DNA from: Luteipulveratus mongoliensis
Lineage (GTDB): Bacteria; Actinomycetota; Actinomycetes; Actinomycetales; Dermatophilaceae
Assembly: GCF_001190945.1 (NCBI RefSeq)
Contig: NZ_CP011112.1
Coordinates: 1,302,001-1,366,000, forward strand
Length of the DNA: 64,000 nt
Direction of reading: 5' to 3'
Shown: positions 24,134-32,317 of the stretch, one piece after another
Layout: each line of letters begins with the position of its first letter
How positions within the stretch are numbered: the stretch's first letter is position 1
Position numbers and translations under genes: made by a program
The notes under the pieces: model-generated
Told to the model about the DNA's origin: nothing
Seen by the model: the letters and a program-made list of their open reading frames with translations, nothing else
Databases searched by the model: none

Positions 24134-24154
24134 CGAGAAATCGAATACTCAGGA
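24134..24154 (+). promoter_or_regulatory. Leader motif and ribosome site of DUF4185 gene 2
   Basis: CGAGAAATCGAAT (24134-24146) repeats the leader motif of gene 1, then ACTCAGGAG gives the ribosome site 6 nt before the ATG at 24161. The conserved 13-mer suggests a duplicated unit that included its leader. Confidence 0.55.
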
Positions 24155-24160
24155 GCACCC

Positions 24161-25327
24161 ATGTTGGAGAAGAAGACGCTGACTCAGCTCGGTGTCCCCA
24201 GCCGCCGCGCAGTACTGAGGGGCACCGTCGGTGCCGCAGCAGCCGCCGCCCTCGGGGGAGCGACGATCAAGGGTGCGTCCGCAGCGGAACGCGGTTCGTC
24301 GCGGACGCAGATGCCGATCGGCGGCACGAGCGCGACCTTGCTGCAGGACCTCACTGGCCCTGATCTGACCAGCCGGTTCGACGCGCCGTTCACCGACCTC
24401 GGTATCCCGGTTCGTTGCGCGGACGGCTCCATGCTGTTCATCGGTGGCGACACCTACGCCGGAACCGATGTTCTGCAGGGCCGCTGGAGCTGCCCGGTCG
24501 GGCTGCGCTCGAGCAGCCGAGTCATCGACGAGCTGGCGATCGACAGCTGCGTCGGCGGAGACCGGGTCCGACAGCTCGTCGACGAACCGCACACTCCGGT
24601 CCCGGGGACCAATCCGACCACCGCGATCCCGACCGATGTCTTCCGCGTCGGAGACACCCTCTACATGCACCTGATGCGGGGCCCGATCTATCAGGCCCAC
24701 CACACCGACTTCTGGAAGTCCGACGACAACGGCGAGACCTGGCAGTTCCTGTGCAAGTGGGACGACGTTGGGCAGTACAAGGGCGCGTTCCAGCAGAAGA
24801 CGTACGCCGTCGCGGACAACGGGACTGCCTACGTCCTCTCGACCCGGTTCGATCGAGGGCAGGACAGCGATCTGCTCCTGCACCGCGTCGCGCTCGACCG
24901 CCTGGGTGACCCGTCGGCGTACGAGCCGTGGGGCTTCGACGAGAACGACAGCGGCTGGGCCTGGGGCCATGAGCCGACCAGCGTCGCCAAGCCGCGGCAC
25001 TGGGGTGAGATCTGCTTCCGTGCGATGGACGGGAAGTACGCCTTCACCTTCTTCGACGACTCGGCGGCACGCATCGCGCTGCAGATCATCCCGGTCCCGG
25101 AAGGCGACCTGTACGCGACGCCGGAGCAGCCGTTGCTGTTCGGCGCCCCCTTCGACCACGGCAGCTTCCTGCGCAACCTGTACGGCGGCTTCATCGTGCC
25201 CGGGTCGACCTTCGACGACTTCCACATCATCGCGAGCCAGTGGGTCGGACACCCCGAGGCGAACACGCCCGACGAGTACCACTTCATGCACTACCGCATC
25301 GACGGTATTTCGAATTCTCACCCGTAG
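24161..25327 (+). CDS. Tat-secreted DUF4185 protein (second of tandem pair)
   Basis: 388 residues with Tat signal VPSRRAVLRGTVGAAAAAALGGATIKGASA. It follows its paralogue segment by segment: VRCADGSMLFIGGDTYAG, GLRSSS, DEPHTPVPG, FRVGDTLYMHLMRGPIYQAHHTDFWKSDDNGETWQFLCKWDD, AFQQKTYAVADNGTAYVLSTRFDRG, WGEICFRAMDGKYAFTFFDDSAAR and GGFIVPGSTFDDFHIIASQW. The duplication is old, as synonymous and conservative changes are spread throughout. It is followed by the copper-radical oxidase gene, suggesting a shared extracellular polysaccharide or cell-surface substrate; that link is inference. Confidence 0.85.
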   Translation: MLEKKTLTQLGVPSRRAVLRGTVGAAAAAALGGATIKGASAAERGSSRTQMPIGGTSATLLQDLTGPDLTSRFDAPFTDLGIPVRCADGSMLFIGGDTYAGTDVLQGRWSCPVGLRSSSRVIDELAIDSCVGGDRVRQLVDEPHTPVPGTNPTTAIPTDVFRVGDTLYMHLMRGPIYQAHHTDFWKSDDNGETWQFLCKWDDVGQYKGAFQQKTYAVADNGTAYVLSTRFDRGQDSDLLLHRVALDRLGDPSAYEPWGFDENDSGWAWGHEPTSVAKPRHWGEICFRAMDGKYAFTFFDDSAARIALQIIPVPEGDLYATPEQPLLFGAPFDHGSFLRNLYGGFIVPGSTFDDFHIIASQWVGHPEANTPDEYHFMHYRIDGISNSHP

Positions 25328-25375
25328 CCGCGGGTCCTGCGAATCCTGGGTGACGCCCCTCTGCGAGTGGTTACC

Positions 25376-25406
25376 GTGGCCCTCCGCCATGGAGGCGGAG
25401 TGCCAC
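25376..25406 (+). promoter_or_regulatory. Hairpin abutting ribosome site of the oxidase gene
   Basis: GTGGC-C-CTCCGCC (25376-25388) pairs with GGCGGAG-T-GCCAC (25394-25406), 12 bp with one mismatch and a 5-nt loop, ending directly against GGGGGAG, the Shine-Dalgarno of the TTG start at 25420. It may act as terminator of the preceding gene or gate translation. Confidence 0.45.
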
Positions 25407-25419
25407 GGGGGAGTCGGAA

Positions 25420-27114
25420 TTGAACACACAGACGCGTCGACGCATCGTTCTCGGAGGAGCGGCGGTCACGGTGGCCGGAGTGATCGGCTACGCGATGGCT
25501 CAGCCAACATCTGCCGTCACATCGAGTGGCCATCACCACGGCCAGACGTCGGGGCCGGCCCATCAGCAGCATGTGATGGCGGCGTTCACCGCCAACGGCC
25601 TGGACCCGTCGTACGAAGAAGCCCAGCGGGTGCCGGACGGTCCGGTGATGCGCGGGGAAGGCGTACGCCCATTCGTGGGCGTGCCCGCGTCGGGTGACCC
25701 GGTCAAGGGCAGCTTCTCTCCCGTGGTGGACTGGCCGATCATCGGCATTCACGCGGTGGTGCTGCCGGATGGGCGAGTGTTCAGCTATGGCTCGAACGCT
25801 CAAGGGGCGCAGACCGGCCAATACATCTACGACGTCTGGGACCCGAAGAAGGGCACCGGGGCCGATGCGCACCAGGTGCTGCCGAACCGCACCAGTGTCG
25901 ACATCTTCTGCAGTGCGCAGCTGCTTCGGCCGGATGGCAAGGTCGAGATCTACGGCGGCGACGTGGATGTCGACGGGGTCACGACCAATAAGCCGAACGC
26001 GGACATCACGACCTTCCAACCCTCCACCAACACGCTGACCCGCACCGGTGAGATGCAGCGCAAACGTTGGTACGCCAGTGCCACGACGCTGCACAACGGA
26101 CAGGCCTATGTGCAGGGAGGCTCAGGTGGCGCTGACCACCCCGAGGTGCGTGAGGCCAGCGGAGGCACTCGGCTGCTCACGGGCGTCGACACCTCCCAGC
26201 TCGCCAGCGGCTACCCGCGCAACTTCGTGCGGACCGACGGCACGATCTTCGGCATCAGTGCCAAAGCGATGTACTCGGTCAACACGGCGGGCGTCGGGTC
26301 TTTGACCACCAAGGGGACGTTCCCGGCGACCAACACCGGCGGCACCTCCAGCGCGGTGATGTACGAGCCCAACAAGATCCTGCAGGTCGGCGGTGGGGTC
26401 GTCTCGGGGCAGGCGGGCAGCAAGGAGGCGCGCGTCGTGGACATCAGTGCCGCGGCCCCGGTCATCAGCAGCGTCCCGTCGATGGCCAGCGGTCGGCACT
26501 GGAGCAACGCCACCGTCCTGGCGGACGGACGCGTCTTCGTGGACGGCGGTAGCAGCAAGGCCAATGCCGTCGACCCGGCGTTGCCCAATGGCGGGGTGGC
26601 TTACACCAGCGAGCTGTTCAACCCGAAGGCAAAGACGTGGGCGAGCGGTCCGACGGCCAAGCGGATGCGGCTCTATCACGGCACGTCCACCCTGCTGCGC
26701 GACGGCTCGGTGCTGACCATGGGAGGTGGAGCGCCAGGCCCGCAGCGCAACCTCAACGCCGAAATCTATTATCCGCCATACCTTTTCACCGCAACCGGAC
26801 AGCGTGCCGCACGTCCCAAGATCACCTATCTGAAACCCAGGCTCGCGCCTGCGTCGGCGTTCTCCGTGGCCAGCGACCAGGCGCGCTCGATCCGCAAGAT
26901 CGCTCTGGTGAAGACCGGCTCGACCACGCACTCGTTCAACCTGGACCAGCGCCGACTTGAGCTGTCGTTCTCCATGCGGCCCGGCGAGCGTCGGATGATG
27001 CAGGCGCAGCTGCCGAGCGCCGGCTACACGCCGCCCGGCTACTACATGGTGTTCCTCATCGACGACAAGGGAGTCCCGTCAGAGGCGGGCATCGTCAACA
27101 TCGCCGCACACTGA
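25420..27114 (+). CDS. Secreted copper-radical oxidase (galactose/glyoxal oxidase-like, GlxA type)
   Basis: 564 residues from TTG 25420 (GGGGGAG just upstream). N-terminal signal: RRRIVLGGAAVTVAGVIGYAMA. A Kelch-like propeller follows, then a DUF1929 Ig-like C-terminal domain (PKITYLKPRLAPASAFSV... to end). Residues expected for the mononuclear copper site are present: C164 (IFCSAQLLRPDGKV) and Y218 (KRWYASATTL) for the Cys-Tyr cofactor, Y419-H420 (RLYHGTSTLL), and H504 (TTHSFNLDQRR). It should oxidise an alcohol or aldehyde with O2, yielding H2O2. Streptomyces GlxA acts on cell-surface glycan at hyphal tips. A copper chaperone gene is not adjacent. A His-rich GHHHG segment follows the signal. 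Confidence 0.88.
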   Translation: MNTQTRRRIVLGGAAVTVAGVIGYAMAQPTSAVTSSGHHHGQTSGPAHQQHVMAAFTANGLDPSYEEAQRVPDGPVMRGEGVRPFVGVPASGDPVKGSFSPVVDWPIIGIHAVVLPDGRVFSYGSNAQGAQTGQYIYDVWDPKKGTGADAHQVLPNRTSVDIFCSAQLLRPDGKVEIYGGDVDVDGVTTNKPNADITTFQPSTNTLTRTGEMQRKRWYASATTLHNGQAYVQGGSGGADHPEVREASGGTRLLTGVDTSQLASGYPRNFVRTDGTIFGISAKAMYSVNTAGVGSLTTKGTFPATNTGGTSSAVMYEPNKILQVGGGVVSGQAGSKEARVVDISAAAPVISSVPSMASGRHWSNATVLADGRVFVDGGSSKANAVDPALPNGGVAYTSELFNPKAKTWASGPTAKRMRLYHGTSTLLRDGSVLTMGGGAPGPQRNLNAEIYYPPYLFTATGQRAARPKITYLKPRLAPASAFSVASDQARSIRKIALVKTGSTTHSFNLDQRRLELSFSMRPGERRMMQAQLPSAGYTPPGYYMVFLIDDKGVPSEAGIVNIAAH

Positions 27115-27119
27115 CCTGG

Positions 27120-27464
27120 CTACTCCTGCGCAGCCTGGATGCTCTCGTGGTGGTGGATGACCTCATCGATCACGAAGCGCAGGAACTTCTCGCTGAACTC
27201 CGGATCGAGCTGCGCCGCGCTGGCCAGTGACCGCAGCCGGGCGATCTGCTTCTCCTCGCGCGCGGGGTCGGCCGGCGGCAGGTTGTGACCGGCCTTGTAG
27301 TGGCCGACGGCCTGGGTGATCTTGAAGCGCTCCGCGAGCATGTGGATGAGTGCGGCGTCGATGTTGTCGATCGACTGCCTGTACGCCGTCAGCACCTCGT
27401 GCGGGTCGGCGTCGCCTGCCGCCTGGGCCAGGTGCTCGTGCGCATTGCCGGAGACCTCGCTCAT
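27120..27464 (-). CDS. Chorismate mutase (AroQ type)
   Basis: 114 residues, all helical, matching AroQ chorismate mutase: YRQSIDNIDAALIHMLAERFKITQAVGHYKAGHNLPPADPAREEKQIARLRSLA, with the Arg, Lys and Glu/Gln positions that bind the substrate. It converts chorismate to prephenate for Phe/Tyr synthesis. No signal peptide, so cytoplasmic. Its ATG overlaps the stop of the HelD-like gene (ATGA), so it is translated in tandem with that ATPase, an odd metabolic/transcription pairing. Confidence 0.92.
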   Translation of the reverse strand: MSEVSGNAHEHLAQAAGDADPHEVLTAYRQSIDNIDAALIHMLAERFKITQAVGHYKAGHNLPPADPAREEKQIARLRSLASAAQLDPEFSEKFLRFVIDEVIHHHESIQAAQE

Positions 27465-29683
27465 GGCTGCACCTCCAGCACCGTCATCCGGTGGGCCGCG
27501 CGCGTCAGCGCGACGTAGAGAACCCGGATGCCACCGGGCGACTCCCGGGTGATCTCGGGCGGATCGACGACGACGGTGGCGTCGTACTCCAGACCCTTGG
27601 TCGACATCGGGTCGATGAGCATGGCCCGCTCAGGAGCAAGGTCGGCCACGTGCTGCAGGTGCGGGCGCCAGCGGGCCGGTGCAATCACCGCGATGGCTCC
27701 TTCGACCTCGTCCAGCAAGAGCTTGGTCGCATCGAGTGCCGCGTCCGCGACCGCCGATCCGGCCACCCGCGTCACGACCGGATCCACACCGGTCTCGCGC
27801 ACGGCATCCGGGATGTCCGCACCCGGCACCTCACGACGGATGACCTCGGCGGCGTAGTCGAAGATCTCGCGGGCGTTGCGGTAGTTGGTCGTCATCTGAA
27901 AACGCTGTCGCGGCTTGGTGCCGAACGCGTCCTCGCGAGCCGCGGTCGACTCGGCCTCGTCCGGCCAGGACGACTGGGCTGCGTCGCCGACCACCGTCCA
28001 TGAGGCGTAGCGGCCGCGTCGTCCCACCATGCGCCACTGCATCGGCGAGAGGTCCTGCGCCTCGTCGACCAGCACGTGCGCGTAGTCCTCGGACTTGGCA
28101 ATCCGCCCGGCCAGCAAGCGTTCTCGCGCGTCGGTCGGGTTGCGCTCGAAGGTCACGTCAGCGGTCTGGGCTCGTGAGCCCGCCACCTCGACCTCCGTGA
28201 CGCCGTACTCGGAGAGGTTGCCCATCTCCTCGATCTGATAGAAACCGGCCTCCTCGCGCGGACGCTCCTGCACGATGCCGAGGCGGAGCGAGACGTCGTC
28301 GATAAGCGCGGCGTCCGCGACACTCCACGTGCTCGACTCCAGTGCCTCGACCATTGACTGCCGCAGCACCCGCGCGTCCGCCTCGGAGAGGATGCCCTGG
28401 GTGTAGCGCGCGATGCGTCGGTCGTCCGCGAGCCAGAGCAGCACCTCGCGCGGATCGATCGGTCGCCACCACTCGCGGACGAACGCCTCGACCTCGAGGT
28501 GGTCCTCGAACCGGTCGATGAACTCAGCCTTCTCGAGGCTGGCGACGTGCGGGCGGACCTGCAGCCAGGCCGCGTCACCCAGCGCCTCGACGACCGCGTC
28601 GTGGGCGAGGTTGTGCTGGTGGTTGCGCAGCACTCGACGCCGAATCTGTTGCAGCTGTTGACGATCCAGCCGTACGGGCTGTCCGGCAACCATCGTGCGC
28701 AGCTGGTCCGGGGCCTCGGGAGGCAGGTCACGCGCTGCGCGCGAGAGCACCTGGCGGATGGTCAGGGAGCCCTTGACGCGAGCCGCCTCCGGCTCGTCCA
28801 GGCGAGCGGCCGTCGTACCGTCCACGACATCGCCGAGCGAGCGGAGGGTGACGGTGTCCTCACCGAGTGAGGGCAGCACACGCTCGATGTAGGCGGTGTA
28901 GGCCGACGACGGTCCGACCACGAGGATCCCGCCGCTCTCGTAGCGGCGGCGGTCGGAGTAGAGGAGGTAGGCCGCACGGTGCAGCGCGACGACCGTCTTG
29001 CCGGTGCCGGGTCCGCCGGTGATCTCGGTGATACCGCGCGCGCTGGCCCGGATCGCTTCGTCCTGGTGGCGCTGGATGGTGGCGACGATGTCGCGCATCT
29101 GTGCCCCACGCGTACGAATGAGCGCGGCCATCAGCGCGCCGTCGCCGACGATGACCAGGTCGTCGGGAGCCTCGGCGACCATGAGGTCGTCCTCGACACC
29201 GATGACGACGGCGTCCCGGCAGCGCAGGACGCGCCGGCGCAGCACGTCCATGGGCTCGACGGGCGTGGCCCGGTAGAACGCCGACGCGGCCGGTGCTCGC
29301 CAGTCGATGACCAGCGGCTCGTAGTCGTCGTCACGAACCCCGATGCGGCCGATATAGCGCAGCTCGCGACCGTCCTGGTGTTCTAGGTCCAGCCGCCCGA
29401 AGACGAGACCCTCGTACTGCTGCTCCAACGACGCGCGGCGCTTGCCGGCGCTGAACATCAACGCATCGCGCTCGAAGAGACCAGTGATCTCCTCGTCCCG
29501 CGCGACTCCTGTGCGATCTGTACGCCCTCGCGCCAGACCCTCGGCCTCGACCAGGCTGACTCGGTCACCAGCTTTGCGGAGCTCGGAGTAGACCCGGTCG
29601 ACGTGGGCCTGCTCCAGCTCGATCTCGGCGGCTACTTCCGGTGGAATTCCCGGCGCGCCGGTCTGTTGTGCAGTCACGCTCAC
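27461..29683 (-). CDS. helR: HelD/HelR-type RNA polymerase-associated ATPase (UvrD-like)
   Basis: 740 residues from GTG 29683 (GGGGGC just upstream); a TTG at 29734 overlaps a probable -10 and is less likely. Organisation: N-terminal coiled coil (about 10-60, EVAAEIELEQAHVDRVYSELR), secondary-channel-like arm, SF1 helicase core with Walker A GGPGTGKT (about residue 222), LVDEAQDLSPMQW (Walker B), GDAAQSSWPDE and the C-terminal STKGLEYDATVVV and RVLYVALTRA motifs. HelD proteins remove stalled RNA polymerase from DNA; HelR members displace rifamycins. Choice of helR over another HelD class is tentative; no rifamycin-associated element is seen upstream. Confidence 0.82.
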   Translation of the reverse strand: MSVTAQQTGAPGIPPEVAAEIELEQAHVDRVYSELRKAGDRVSLVEAEGLARGRTDRTGVARDEEITGLFERDALMFSAGKRRASLEQQYEGLVFGRLDLEHQDGRELRYIGRIGVRDDDYEPLVIDWRAPAASAFYRATPVEPMDVLRRRVLRCRDAVVIGVEDDLMVAEAPDDLVIVGDGALMAALIRTRGAQMRDIVATIQRHQDEAIRASARGITEITGGPGTGKTVVALHRAAYLLYSDRRRYESGGILVVGPSSAYTAYIERVLPSLGEDTVTLRSLGDVVDGTTAARLDEPEAARVKGSLTIRQVLSRAARDLPPEAPDQLRTMVAGQPVRLDRQQLQQIRRRVLRNHQHNLAHDAVVEALGDAAWLQVRPHVASLEKAEFIDRFEDHLEVEAFVREWWRPIDPREVLLWLADDRRIARYTQGILSEADARVLRQSMVEALESSTWSVADAALIDDVSLRLGIVQERPREEAGFYQIEEMGNLSEYGVTEVEVAGSRAQTADVTFERNPTDARERLLAGRIAKSEDYAHVLVDEAQDLSPMQWRMVGRRGRYASWTVVGDAAQSSWPDEAESTAAREDAFGTKPRQRFQMTTNYRNAREIFDYAAEVIRREVPGADIPDAVRETGVDPVVTRVAGSAVADAALDATKLLLDEVEGAIAVIAPARWRPHLQHVADLAPERAMLIDPMSTKGLEYDATVVVDPPEITRESPGGIRVLYVALTRAAHRMTVLEVQP

Positions 29684-29821
29684 ATGCCCCCATGGTCGAG
29701 TGATGTCCACACGCTCGAAAGAGCGAACGGGCAAGTCTACTGTTCCCGGCGGCGTGCAAGATCACCGTCTCATCGTGTATAGACGACGGCTCGGTGGAGA
29801 TTCCGTGACCTGCGGCCAAAC

Positions 29822-32203
29822 TCAGGCGTGGCGCGGCGGCGTGATGGTCACCGAACGTCCGCGTGCCAGCCGTATCTGCTTGGACCACGCGCCAACTCGC
29901 AGGGCGGTCGAGGTGCCGCCGATGCTGTGAATGGTCACGCGGCTGACCTGCCCGTCGCTCCAGTCGAGGTCGACGACGAAGCCACCTCGGGCGCCGAGGC
30001 CCTTGGCGTGGCCGGACCGCCACGCGTCCGGCGTGGCAGGCAGCAGCTCGATCACTCCAGGCCGGGAGTAGACGAGCATCTCGAGCATCGCGGTCGGCGT
30101 GCCGTAGTTGGCATCGATCTGGAACGTCGATCGGTCGCCGAAGGAGTACATGTCGAAGAAGTTGATGGCCGCGCCGTTGCTGAAGTCGACCGACGGCTTC
30201 ATCACGGTGAGGACCGCTTGGTAGGCCTTGTCGGCGTCCTTCAGGCGCGCCCAGCACAGGCCACGCCAGGCCATCGCCCACCCGAAGCTGTTCATGCCGC
30301 GCGCGGTCAGCAGGCTGCGTACGCCGGTGAGCAGCTCGGGCGGTGAGGTGTCGGCGGTGATCCGGTCGCCGGGGTGCAGACCGATGAGTGGCGACAGGTG
30401 CCGATGGGTCGTCTCGCCGAGGTTGTCGGGCGACATCCACTCCTCGAACCAGCCGCTCGTCGGGCTGACGGCCGGGAGATAGAGCTTGGCGCGGAGTCCG
30501 TCGACCGTCCGGGCGTAGCTCGCGTCGCGGCCGAGAACCTTTGCTGCTTCTGCAAATTCGCGGAACAGCTCCCAGACCAGCTCTTGGGAGTAGGTGTTGC
30601 CGCGGGTGTCCTCAGGCCCGTGCTCCGGTGACCAGTCGTGGTCGTCGACGAGCACCTCCTTGCCGTCGACCGTGGTCGTGACGAGGCGGCTCTCCCAGAA
30701 CTCGCAGGCGCCTTTGAGCAGCGGGTAGATCTTGCGGAGGTAGGCCTTGTCCTGGGTGAACTGGTAGTGCTCGAACAACGAGTGGCACAGCCACGCGCTG
30801 CCGGCCGGGTGCCACCACCAACCGTTGCCGCCGAAGATGTTGGTCGAGATCGCCGTGGTCCAGCCGGCGACCTTGCCACTGGTGTTGCGGAACCTGTTGC
30901 GGCTGTCGTTGAAGAGCTTCTGCGTGTTCGACGTCCAGCAGGGCAACTGGGAGACGCAGTAGTCGGCGAACGCGTCGAAGCACCCGCCGAGGCCGGCCCG
31001 GTCGGGCAGCCAGTAGTTCATCTGCAGGTTGATGTCGGTGTGGTAGTCGGCCATCCAGTCGGGGTCGTTGCGGTCCAGCCACAGTCCCTGCAGGTTGGTC
31101 GGCACGCTGTCCCGTGAGCCCGTGATCGTCAGGTAGCGCCCGAACTGCAGGTACGACGCCTCCAGCTCGGGGTCCGGCGTCGCCCCCGCCTCCGCTCGGG
31201 TCGCGAGTCGTGTGGGCGTGTCCAAGGCGCGCTGCGCCGGAGTCGAGGCTCCGAGGTTGACGGTCGAGGCGTCGTACAGCCGCCGGTAGTCCGCCACATG
31301 GGTGGCGAGCAGGTGGGATGCCGACACCGCGGCGGCGTCAGCGACCTTGCCGCGGGAGACCGACACGGGATCGAGGCCGGGGTTCTTGAACTGGGTCTTG
31401 GGGTTCGGCACGTAGTTGGTGCCGCCCGCGATGAGGATCAGGACTTCCTCGCAACCGGTGAACGTCACCCGCGAGCCATCGGTCGCAATGGTGCCGGTCT
31501 TGCTAACTGCCGTCAGGGCCGCGCCGTAGCGCAAACCGTTGCCCAGCGTGCCGCCGAACGTCGCAACCTTGCCGGCCGCGGTGGTGGACTCGCCGTGCGT
31601 GCCGGCCAAGGCGACGCTGCCGGTGTAGCTGCCGCCGCCGGACTGCGTGAGCCGGATGACGAGGACGTCGTCCGGATGGCTGACGTAGACGTCGCGGCGG
31701 TAGGTCACGCCCTTCGCCGTGTATCGGGCGGAGACGAAACCGTTGCTGAGATCGAGCTGCCGTTGGTAGTCGGCGATGGCGGTGCTCGTGTGGCCAGGCA
31801 CCTCGACCGTTGCCTTCGCAAGCATGGACAGGGTGCCGAAATTCGTTGTCTCGTAAGAGAACTGGCCGTCCGACTGCAGTGAGTCGTTCAGGCCCCCCGT
31901 CCAGAGGGTCGCGTCCGTGACGTAGAGCGTGTCGGCCGCCGGATCGCTGGTGACCAGCGCGCCGAGCCGGCCGTTGCCCACGGGCAGCCCCTCTTCGAGG
32001 ATCTTCGGGACGGAGCCGGGTGCGCGGTACCAGAGCGTGGTCGCCGCGCTGTCGGGTACGAGGCCGGCCTCGGCCGGTCGTACGACGGCGGCGGCCCGCG
32101 GCGCGAAGGCGGGCAGGCCGCCGAGGGACAGGGCAGCGCCGAGGCCGCCGAGCTTGAGCAGGTCTCGCCGTGAGGGGGAGGGCAGCTTGGACTCGTGGGT
32201 CAT
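29822..32203 (-). CDS. Secreted glycoside hydrolase family 95 (alpha-L-fucosidase-like)
   Basis: 793 residues from ATG 32203 with AGGAG 6 nt upstream. Tat-type signal: PSRRDLLKLGGLGAALSLGGLPAFAPRAAA. The catalytic (alpha/alpha)6 barrel follows an N-terminal beta domain (LWYRAPGSVPKILEEGLPVGNGRLGALV). Candidate catalytic residues: Glu about 527 in HDWSPEHGPEDT, the Asn pair in DINLQMNYW, and Asp about 697 in FQIDANYG, as in characterised GH95 enzymes. It hydrolyses fucosidic (or galactosidic) links in glycans outside the cell. It lies 114 nt downstream of a same-strand TrmB/LuxR-like regulator, probably its controller. Confidence 0.9.
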   Translation of the reverse strand: MTHESKLPSPSRRDLLKLGGLGAALSLGGLPAFAPRAAAVVRPAEAGLVPDSAATTLWYRAPGSVPKILEEGLPVGNGRLGALVTSDPAADTLYVTDATLWTGGLNDSLQSDGQFSYETTNFGTLSMLAKATVEVPGHTSTAIADYQRQLDLSNGFVSARYTAKGVTYRRDVYVSHPDDVLVIRLTQSGGGSYTGSVALAGTHGESTTAAGKVATFGGTLGNGLRYGAALTAVSKTGTIATDGSRVTFTGCEEVLILIAGGTNYVPNPKTQFKNPGLDPVSVSRGKVADAAAVSASHLLATHVADYRRLYDASTVNLGASTPAQRALDTPTRLATRAEAGATPDPELEASYLQFGRYLTITGSRDSVPTNLQGLWLDRNDPDWMADYHTDINLQMNYWLPDRAGLGGCFDAFADYCVSQLPCWTSNTQKLFNDSRNRFRNTSGKVAGWTTAISTNIFGGNGWWWHPAGSAWLCHSLFEHYQFTQDKAYLRKIYPLLKGACEFWESRLVTTTVDGKEVLVDDHDWSPEHGPEDTRGNTYSQELVWELFREFAEAAKVLGRDASYARTVDGLRAKLYLPAVSPTSGWFEEWMSPDNLGETTHRHLSPLIGLHPGDRITADTSPPELLTGVRSLLTARGMNSFGWAMAWRGLCWARLKDADKAYQAVLTVMKPSVDFSNGAAINFFDMYSFGDRSTFQIDANYGTPTAMLEMLVYSRPGVIELLPATPDAWRSGHAKGLGARGGFVVDLDWSDGQVSRVTIHSIGGTSTALRVGAWSKQIRLARGRSVTITPPRHA

Positions 32204-32317
32204 CGGGACTCCTGTGTCAAAGGCGACGTTGCCGTTCAGTGACCCGATGTTAGAGCGATTGACGCCTCGCGTGTGATCGATAACACTCAAAATTTGCCAA
32301 ATTAATCCGATGTCTGG

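Noticed and set aside
29684-29821. Rifamycin-associated element upstream of the HelR-like gene
   Set aside because: No 19-bp inverted repeat of the expected kind could be seen in the gap.
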